This document shows positions 52,701 through 61,700 of a stretch of 64,000 bases of DNA, piece by piece. The number at the start of each line of letters is the position of its first letter. The stretch's first letter is position 1. A model generated the notes under the pieces. That model did not search any database, was not told the origin of the DNA, and worked only from the letters and a program-made list of their open reading frames with translations. The position numbers and the translations under genes were made by a program. Source of the stretch: Solwaraspora sp. WMMD791 (GTDB lineage Bacteria > Actinomycetota > Actinomycetes > Mycobacteriales > Micromonosporaceae); NCBI RefSeq assembly GCF_029581195.1, contig NZ_CP120737.1:4813001-4877000 (forward strand), in the 5' to 3' direction.

Positions 52701-55700
52701 GACGGACTTCCGCTGGTGCCACCGGACCCTGCCGACCAGCAGGCGCTGGCCGACGCCGTACCGGTCGGGTCGGACGGCCGACCGGCCCGGCACCCCGACC
52801 CGCGCGACGGCCGCTGGCCGGAACTGGTCAACGACGGCGGTCCGGCGAACCCCGGCCGCAGCACGAACTGCGCCGACGTCGGACTCTCCGTCCTCGCCAC
52901 CTGGTACGGCGACCCGCAGGTCGCGGCCGCCACCGAACCGGGGCTGACCGCCGAACCGGACAGCACCCGGCGGCAGGAACAGTGGCTGGGCGCGCCCTTC
53001 GCACCGGCCGGGCGCGGGACCGCCGGGCTGGACGCGGTCGCCGACCAGCTGCGCCGCGCCGGCCCCGGCTCCGCCGCCCTGATCATCACCAGCTGGACCG
53101 CGGCGGCCGGCGGCGGCGCGCACACCTGGAACGCCGTCAACCACGACGGGCAGATCATCTGGATCGACGCGCAGAGTCGGACCGTTTCCGACACCGCACC
53201 GATCTACGGCAGCGAGGTCAACGGGGTCTGGTCGATCACCCTCGACGCCGACGGCAACCCGGTGCCCGCCGACGGCCCGCAGACCAGCACGAACGCGTCG
53301 ACGACCGCGTCGACGATCGCGTCGACCACCGGGACGGTCAGCGACTCTGCGTACCTGGACGCGTTGACCGAGCCTGACCGGGACACCCTGCGTGGTGAAC
53401 TGGCCGCCGCCCAGGTCGACGCCGACGCGATCCTGGCCGAGCTGCAGACCATCGGTGACCGGCTCAACGCCGACCTCGGCCTGGCCGGCACCGACACGCT
53501 CACCCCGCTGGGCAGCGAGTACCGGGTCAAGGGCGCCGAGTCGCTGGCCCGCAGGTTCAGCACCGACTTCGAGCCGAAGGGCTACACCCTCCCGGAGGCA
53601 CTGGCCGAGATCAACGACGTGGTCCGGTTCTCCGTACGGGCACCGGAGACCGACGCGTACGGGCCGGCGGTGGCCGGGGTGCTCGACGCGCTGACCGCCA
53701 GCGGCCACCAGGTGACCGACGTCAAGAGCTTCTGGCACCCCGGGAACCGGTTCTTCGGGCTGAACTGCACCCTCGTCTCGCCGACCGGGCGCACGTACGA
53801 GGTGCAGTTCCCGACCGCCACGAGCTGGGCGATCGGCAAGCAGACGCACGGCCCGTACGAGGTGATGCGCGACCCGGCGCGGACCCCGGCCGACCGGATG
53901 CACGCCTTCCTCGACATCCTCGCCGTGAACAGGGCGCACGACATCGCCGACCGGATGCCCGGCGGCATGCCGGTGCTGACCGAGCGGTACGGCCCGCCGA
54001 AGGACACCAGCTTCGCCAAGTGGATCGGCAAACAGGACCAGGCCGGCCTGCGGCAGGACTACGCCGACTGGCTGGCCGCCGACCCGAGTCGCAGCTTCCG
54101 GCAGGAGTTGGCTGCGCGAGGATTGGACCCGTCCGACCTGCCCGGATTCGATCCCGACGCGATAGGAAGCACCGATGCCGACCCTGACCTTCCGCTACCA
54201 CCTGCTGTATCGGACGGACGACCAGACCCAGCCGCCGGTCAACGTGATAGCGGTGGCGGCCGGCCCCGGGCCGACCCAGGCGGTGATCTGGGACCGTCCG
54301 ACGTCGAGGTGGGGCTTCCGACCGGACGTGGCGGCGTCGATCCTGTACGCCAACCCGGAGCGCCACAGCGTACGGGCAGTGGACCGGTCGACGGCGGAGT
54401 CGGTGACCCGTCACTTCACGACGGTCCCGTTGCCGAGCGAGCCGGAGTTGACCCGGATCTGCCAGGAGGCCAGCCGGACCTGACCACGGGTCGGGACGAC
54501 GGCGGGGAGGCTGCTGCTGATGGAGTTCCAGTACTACCTGCTGTACCACCCGACGCGGCGGTCGGACCATCCGGCGAACGTGATCGCGTTGGCCAACGAT
54601 CAAGGTCCCACCAGAGCGGTGATCTGGGACCGTCCGACGGCCAGGTGGACCTGCCAGCCGGACGTCGCGACAGCAGTGCTGTTCGTGAACCAGGAACGCA
54701 ACAACTTCCGAGGGGTGGACCGGGAGACGGCGGAGTCGGCGACGCATCACTTCACGACGGTCCCGTTGCCGAGCGAGCCGGAGTTGACCCGCATCTGCCA
54801 GGAGACGGGCGAGGCCTAAGCGCGGAACGGTCCGCATCGCTGGACCGTGATGCACCGTATTTCGACGAGTTGTCGGACCGGGAGCGAAAGATTGTTATCG
54901 ACGCCGTTCATGCGGCGCGGATAGATGCTGATGTAATCATTGGAGACATTCGACAAGTAATCGACGAGATCAATTCAGGTCAGAATTTTCCTGGTAGCCT
55001 TCCCCTCACGCTTCTTGGGGTGGAGAATTGTGTCAAAGGGTCGAGCTCTTTGGCGCGGAAGTTCCTGGTCGACTTTGGTGCGTTCGGAATTGACTTGCCG
55101 TCGGCGCTTGGCGAGATCAACGACATCGTGAGATTCGCGGTTCGCTGTCCGGACGGTGATTCGTATGGAACTGCGGTGGAGGGTGTGCTTGGCGGATTGG
55201 AGTCGCAGGGGCATCGGGTCGAGTCTGGTAAAGTTTTCTGGAGGTCTGGAAATAGGTACTACGGATGTAATGTTACCCTGACTTCCCCCGAGGGTCGAAC
55301 TTATGAGCTGCAGTTTCCGACAAGTACAAGCTGGTCGGTTGGAAAGCAAACCCATGCTGCGTACGAGCTAGTAAGGGATGTCTCGGTCGAATTTCCACAG
55401 CGAGTGGGCGCCTTCCTGGAAATTCTGGCGTTGAACAGGGAAAGTGGTCTTGCGGGAAATCTGCCAGGGTCGCTTGATTCGCTTCTTGTTCGATTTGGTG
55501 AACCGAAATTCAATGGATTTGCGAAGTGGTTTTCAGCGGTTGAGTCGTCCGGACTGCTGCAGGCGGGGATTCGGCGGAAGTACCTCGGCTGGCTCGAAAG
55601 CAGCGGGCTAACCTTCTCGGATATTCTTGTGGCACATGGCCTAGGGCAAGAAGATGTCCCTGGTTTCGTGCTCGACCCTACGGCGGTGACTGATGGACGA

Positions 55701-58700
55701 CCTGAGGTTCCAGTACTACCTGCTGTACCGGCCAGTGAATCCGACGGAGACCCCAGTGAACGTGCTGGCACTAGCCAGCGACCTAGGTCCGACCAAGGCG
55801 GTGATCTGGGACTACCGGAGCAACCGTTGGGGCTTCAGGCCCGACGTAGCGGTGTCGGTCCTGTACGCGAATCAGGAGCGCCACACGTTCCACGGCACCG
55901 ATCGGGCGACGGCGGAGTCGGTGACGCATCACTTCACGGCGGTCCCGTTGCCGAGCGAGGCGGAGTTGACCCGGATCTGTCGGGAGGCCAGCGAGGCCTG
56001 ACCTCGGGCAAGGACGACGGCGGGGAGGCTGCCACTGATGGAGTTTCACTACTACGTGCTGTCCCAGCAGATCGATCCGACGGACATCCCGGTGAACGTC
56101 ATAGCACTGGCGAACTGCCCCGGTCCGACTCAGGCGGTGATCTGGGACCGTCGGGCAGACCGATGGAGCTCCCGCCCGGACGTCGCAGTGGCGATCCTGT
56201 ACGCGAATCAGGAGCGTCACACGTTCCACCGGACCGATCGGGCGACGGCGGAGTCGGTGACGCGGCACTTCACGACGGTGCCGTTGCCGAGCGAAGCGGA
56301 GTTGACCCGGATCTGCCAGGAGGCCAGCCCGACCTGACTGGCACCCGGCCGGGGTCGGGTGAGAGCCGTGATGCGGTGTCGACGAGCCTCGCGTCGGCGG
56401 ACGCCACAGGCCAATCGTCGACGTTGCCGGAGCAGGGAGGGGGAGTCGATGACCGAGGACGAGACCGTCGTGGACCTGACGGGCGTGGTGACCGCCCAGC
56501 CGAGCCTGCCGGCGACGGTGGTGGTCGAGGAGTACGTGGCGGAGCGTCGACAGGGGCGGATCTCGGGCCGGCAGGTGTGGCCGGAGACGGGCCCGTCAGC
56601 GGAGTAGGCGACCGGACCGTACCGCTGAAGGGCGGCGATGCGCCGCTGGCCGGCTCCCGTCCGGTGGGTCCGTTGAATCTGGCGCCGTTGGAGGATGCGG
56701 GTTTTCAGGCTGATCTTGAGGCGGTGTTGTGGTCGGGTGGTGGGTTCGTGGTGGGTGCGGATCCGTCGTCGCATCCGTTTGGTGGGTTGGTGAATGATGG
56801 TGGTCCGGGGCGGTCGGGTCGGGGCAACAATTGTATGGATTGTTCGTTGGCGGGGTTGTCGACGTTTCTTGGTCGGCCGATGGTGTCGCTGCCGCGCTGG
56901 CCCGACGTCCTGCCGGACGGCACTGTCGACCGGCAGACCGGCGAGGCGTCCGGTGTCGACCGGGCCGAGGAATGGTTGGGTGGGGAGTGGGTGGCGCCGC
57001 CGGCGGACATGCCGGGTGTGCCGCAGAAGCGGGCGGTGGCGGTTGCCCGGCAGTACGCGCAGTTGCAGGAGCGGGTGGCGGCGGCGGGGCCGGGTAGTGC
57101 CGCCCTGGTCGTCGCCGATTGGCTCAGTGCGGACGAGCGTACGGGGCAGGTGCAGGTCGACGCCGACGGCAACGCCCTGGCCGACGGCTCGCACGCGTTC
57201 CTGATCGTCTACCCGTACGGGGCCGATCGCCCGGTGTGGTGGGATCCGCAGGACGGCCAGACGTGGACGGTGCCGCCGGCGCATGTCGTCGCCGCCACTC
57301 ACACGTTGTGGTCGATGGACGCGCCGGCTGCAGGTGGAGGGACCAACAGTGACTCGGGACGAAGCGCAGGAGCTGATCCAACGGCTGGTCGGGACGCCGA
57401 ACCGGATGGCGCTGCACGAGTTCGAGTTCGGCTGGCTGGCGCAGGAGATCCTGAGTCCGCAGGAACGCGGTACGGGGATGCGGATCGGCCTGGGGAGCTA
57501 CATCATCGACCGGGACGGGACGGTGACGGTGCACGGGAGTCTGCCCGTACCGGTGACGATCAGCCGGTACGCGGCGGAGCGTCGGCAGGGCCGGATCTCG
57601 GGTCGGCAGGTGTGGCCGGAGACGGACTCGCCGGAGTAACAGGCGGAGTTTCCGGAGTAACGGACGGAGTCTCCGGAGTAGCTGACGGACACGCCGATTC
57701 CGGACCGTTGTCGGGTGCGCGTCCGGTGGGTCCGTTGAATCTGGCGCCGTTGGAGGATGTGGGTTTTCAGGCGGATCTTGAGGCGGTGTTGTGGTCGGGT
57801 GGTGGGTTCGTGGTGGGTGCGGATCCGTCGTCGCATCCGTTCGGCGGTTTGGTGAATGATGGTGGTCCGGGGCGGTCGGGTCGGGGCAACAATTGTATGG
57901 ATTGTTCGTTGGCGGGGTTGTCGACGTTTCTTGGTCGGCCGATGGTGTCGCTGCCGCGTTGGCCGGACCGGGCGGGCGACGGGACGATCGACCGGGTCAC
58001 CGGTGAGGCCGACGGGATCAGCCGGGCCGAGCAGTGGTTGGGCGGGGAGTGGGTGGCGCCGCCGGCGGACATGCCGGGTGCGCCGCAGAAGCGGGCGGTG
58101 GCGGTTGCCCGGCAGTACGCGCAGTTGCAGGAGCGGGTGGCGGCGGCGGGGCCGGGCAGTGCCGCCCTGGTCGTCGCCGACTGGCTGAGTTTCGATCAGG
58201 ACACCGGCCGGCTGCACCTGGACGCCGACGGGAACGTGCAGGCGGCGGGCTCGCACGCGTTCCTGATCGTCTACCCGTACGGGGCCGACGGGCCGGTGTG
58301 GTGGGATCCGCAGTACGGCGGAACCGCGACGCAGCCACCCGCCGAGTATCTGGCGGCGACGCACACGTTGTGGTCGATGGACGCGCCGACGGCACGGGGA
58401 GGGACCGGAAGTGACTCGGGACGACGCGCAGGAGCTGATCCAGCGGCTGGTCGGGACGCCGAACCGGATGGCGCTGCACGAGTTCGAGTTCGGCTGGGTG
58501 GCGCGGGAGATCCTCTCGGAGACGGAACGCACCCAGGGGATGGGGCTGGGCCAGGGGAACTGGGTGATCGACCACGACGGGACGGTGACGGCCCATCGGA
58601 GCATGCCGCCGTCGATCATCATGCAGGAGTACGCGGCGGCCCGCCGGGCGGGCCGGACGACCGGCCGCCAGGTGTGGCCGCTGACGGTCGCGCCGGAGCA

Positions 58701-61700
58701 GCAGAGCTAGCCACTGACGGTCGCGCCGGAGCAGCAGAGCCAGCCGCCGCGCCGGGCGGCCTGATCAGCTCCGCGCCGGACGGCCTGGTCAGCGCGGCCG
58801 CCGGGACGACCTTCGGGGGTGCGCTGTACGACGCCGACCCGGTCGCGGTCGGCGCGGCGGTACGCGACGCGCTCGACACCGGGCTACTGCCCGCCGGCGC
58901 GGTCGCCGACCCGGTCGCCGGCACGGTCACCCTCGACACCTCGGCCGGGCCGGTGACCGTCACCGTCACCGTGACATCCCTGCCGCCCGGTACGACGGTG
59001 GCACCCGTCGCCACCATCGCGACGCACGCCGACGGGGCGACCGTACGGGTGTCCGACCGGGCCTCCACCGACCATGTCCGGCGGGCGGTCGCCGCCGCAC
59101 TGGCCGAAGTGGACGCCATCGCCCAGGAGCGGGCCGACGGGCTGCGTACCGATGCGACGACGGCGCTCGCCGAAGGGTCCCGGCCCGAGGGTGACGGGCA
59201 GCGGCACCTGACCGCGCGGGACATGGGGCGGCTGGCGGAGCTGCGTACCGTCGCCGACCAGTTGGCGCAGGCCGGCACCGGCCGGCACGCCGACCCGGCC
59301 CAGGTGGCCCAGTTGCATGCCGAAGCGGTCGGCCTGCTGATCAGCAGCGGGCTGCTGGAGCCGTACCCGGGGCACCGGGTGCACAGCCTGGTGCCGAACG
59401 TACCGGTGGTCGGGCTGGCCGCCACGGATGCCCGGTTCGCTGCCGTCCGTACCCAGTTGGGGCCGGCCTTCGCGGACCTCGCCGGGCTGCTCACGGTCGC
59501 CCGCGACCGACCCGGCCTGGCCGACGAGATCCGGGTCGTCCAGGCCGACGTACGGGCGGCGGCCCGCCAGTGGGCCGCGCAGGCGACCGCCGCCCGCGAC
59601 CAGGCGGACCTGGCGTTGACCGACCGGGTCGACGCCGCGCTCGACGCCGACCCGCAGCACGTCTTCGACCGGCTGGTCATCGGCGGCGGCTGGGCGGCCA
59701 CGGCCGACTTCGCCACCCTCGACGCGCCGCCGGACACCGGCGACGGTCTGCCGCCGGTGCTGGCGGTGTCGCAGGGCCACGACCCGTGGGCGGACCGACA
59801 GCAGCTGCTGATGGGGCAGGTCCCCACCGAGTTGGAGATCCCCGGGCTGCCGTTCCAGCCGGCGGACTTCGCCGACGAAGGCACCCAGTTCGCCCGCTCC
59901 AGTGACTTCGCGGCGGCGGTCGGCGCGGCCCGCGCGTACACCGGGATGCCCAGCTACCAGGGCACCGCGACCGCGATCCTGCCCCGCCCGACCGGTGCCG
60001 ACGCTGCGGCCGGTTGGCCGGCGGGCGCGAACTACCGGGTGACGATCGGCGAGCGCGGTTTCTACGCCGCCACCGTGGACATCGCCGCCGGTCCGGGCCC
60101 GGCGCGGGTGCCGGCCGCGCCGGTGTCGACAACCGGCCGGTACGTCGACCCGGCGACCGGCTACCAGGTCGACCGGTCCGGTCCGGTGCCGGTGTTCCGG
60201 GACCCGACCGGGGTGGCCGTCGACCCGACGACGCTGCCCGCGCAGGTACGCACGGTGCTCGGCGGCACCGACACCGTCCGCGCCGACCTGCCGCTGCTGG
60301 CTGACACCGCCGGCCGACTCACCGATCCGCTGCTGGTCGATCCGGCCAGCGGGTACGCCGTCGACGCCGGGACCGGCCAGGTGTACGCGCGGGACGGCTC
60401 CCCGGTCGACCCGGCGGCGCTGCCGGCTGGTGCCGCGCAGCGGCTCGGCTTCGACGCTGACGGCCGGTTCACCGACCCTCGGCCAGCGCGTCCCCGGGTC
60501 GACTTCGGTGGGCAGAACCTGGCCGACGCGTACCAGCCGGGTGACCGGGTGCTGGTGTTCGGCGCGGGTGCCTCCGGGGCCTGGGACATCGAGCAGGCCG
60601 CCGCGTCACCGGTGGCCACCATCGACTGGTCGGCCCGCGCGGTCGGGCTGCCGCCGGCGGACCGCACCGGGGATCCGGCCCGGGATGCCGAGCTGCAGTT
60701 TCAGCGCAGCTTCTCCGGCGGCTACAACCGCCGTAACACGCTGCCCGACGTCGGCGCGTACGACGTGGCTGCCACCGACAGCCGGATCAGCCAGTCGCTG
60801 CGCGAGATCGTCTCCGCCCGGCACACAGTGGACGGTACGTTCCTGGTCGAGTTCACCGACGGCACCCGCCACGAGTACGACCGGGTGGTCCTCTCCATCG
60901 GCCAGGCTCCTGAATATCCAGGGGGAGTCGCCGCCCTCGCCGGCACACTGGAGTTGCGCCCGCTGCCTGGGCCAGCGACGACCCGAGAGGGTAAGCCGGA
61001 CATCCTTGGACTTTCCGACGACTCCGGCCGACTCCGGGTCCTCGGTGCCGCCGCCGTGGCCCGCCCGCTCATGCCGAGACTGGGCAGGTTCCGGAAATCG
61101 GTGGAAGTCGAGGTGGCGAAACTGTCGGCGGCGCTGCCGGACGATTCACGCAACATCCCGCCGAGCATTCGATTTCATGCCCAACGCATCGCCGAGGCCA
61201 ACCGGAACTCGCCACCAATCCGGTCACACCTCGCCGAAGTCGACGTACCCACCCCGCCAGGCGATGTCGGGATCGAGCCAGGGCAGCGGCCCGTGCTCGG
61301 CGGCGATCCGTTCGGCGATCGGCGGAATGAAGACGTCGATCGGGTCCTGCCCGCCGACGGCGTCGAAGCCCTCACCGTAGGGGACCAGCTCGGCGTGGTT
61401 CCGCGCGAAGTAGACGAACCGCAGGTCGGGCAGGACCCGGGGAGCGAGTTCGGCGAACAGTTCGGCACCCGCCTGGGTGATGCCGCAGTTGACCAGCCCC
61501 AGCCAGCGGAGCCGCCGCAGGTGCGGCGAGGCCAGCAGAACGCGCAGCCCGTCGTTTCCGATCGGGTTGTTGTTCAGTCCGAGGCTGGTGAGGCGGGCCA
61601 GCAGCGGGCTCGCGGCGATCGGACCGATCAGGTCCGGGCCGACGTCGGTGAGCCAGACATGGCGGACCGGAACCCGGCGGTAGATGTCCGCGCCCCGGTC

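Larger units (their letters stand above)
53350..56337 (+). repeat. In-phase tandem duplication of a RelA-like toxin plus two immunity genes
   Basis: Unit 1 (about 53350-54819) and unit 2 (about 54840-56337) each hold one RelA/SpoT-like domain followed by two nested immunity-type genes. The immunity genes are offset by exactly 1,518 bases (506 codons), and the toxin motif YExxRD by 1,506 bases, both multiples of three. Unit 2's toxin part is strongly diverged and AT-richer. Confidence 0.75.

Noticed and set aside
54170..54180. A programmed frameshift from the toxin frame into the nested immunity frame
   Set aside because: No slippery sequence or structured downstream element is evident, and the nested gene has its own ATG with AGGAAG upstream. 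Independent initiation is simpler.
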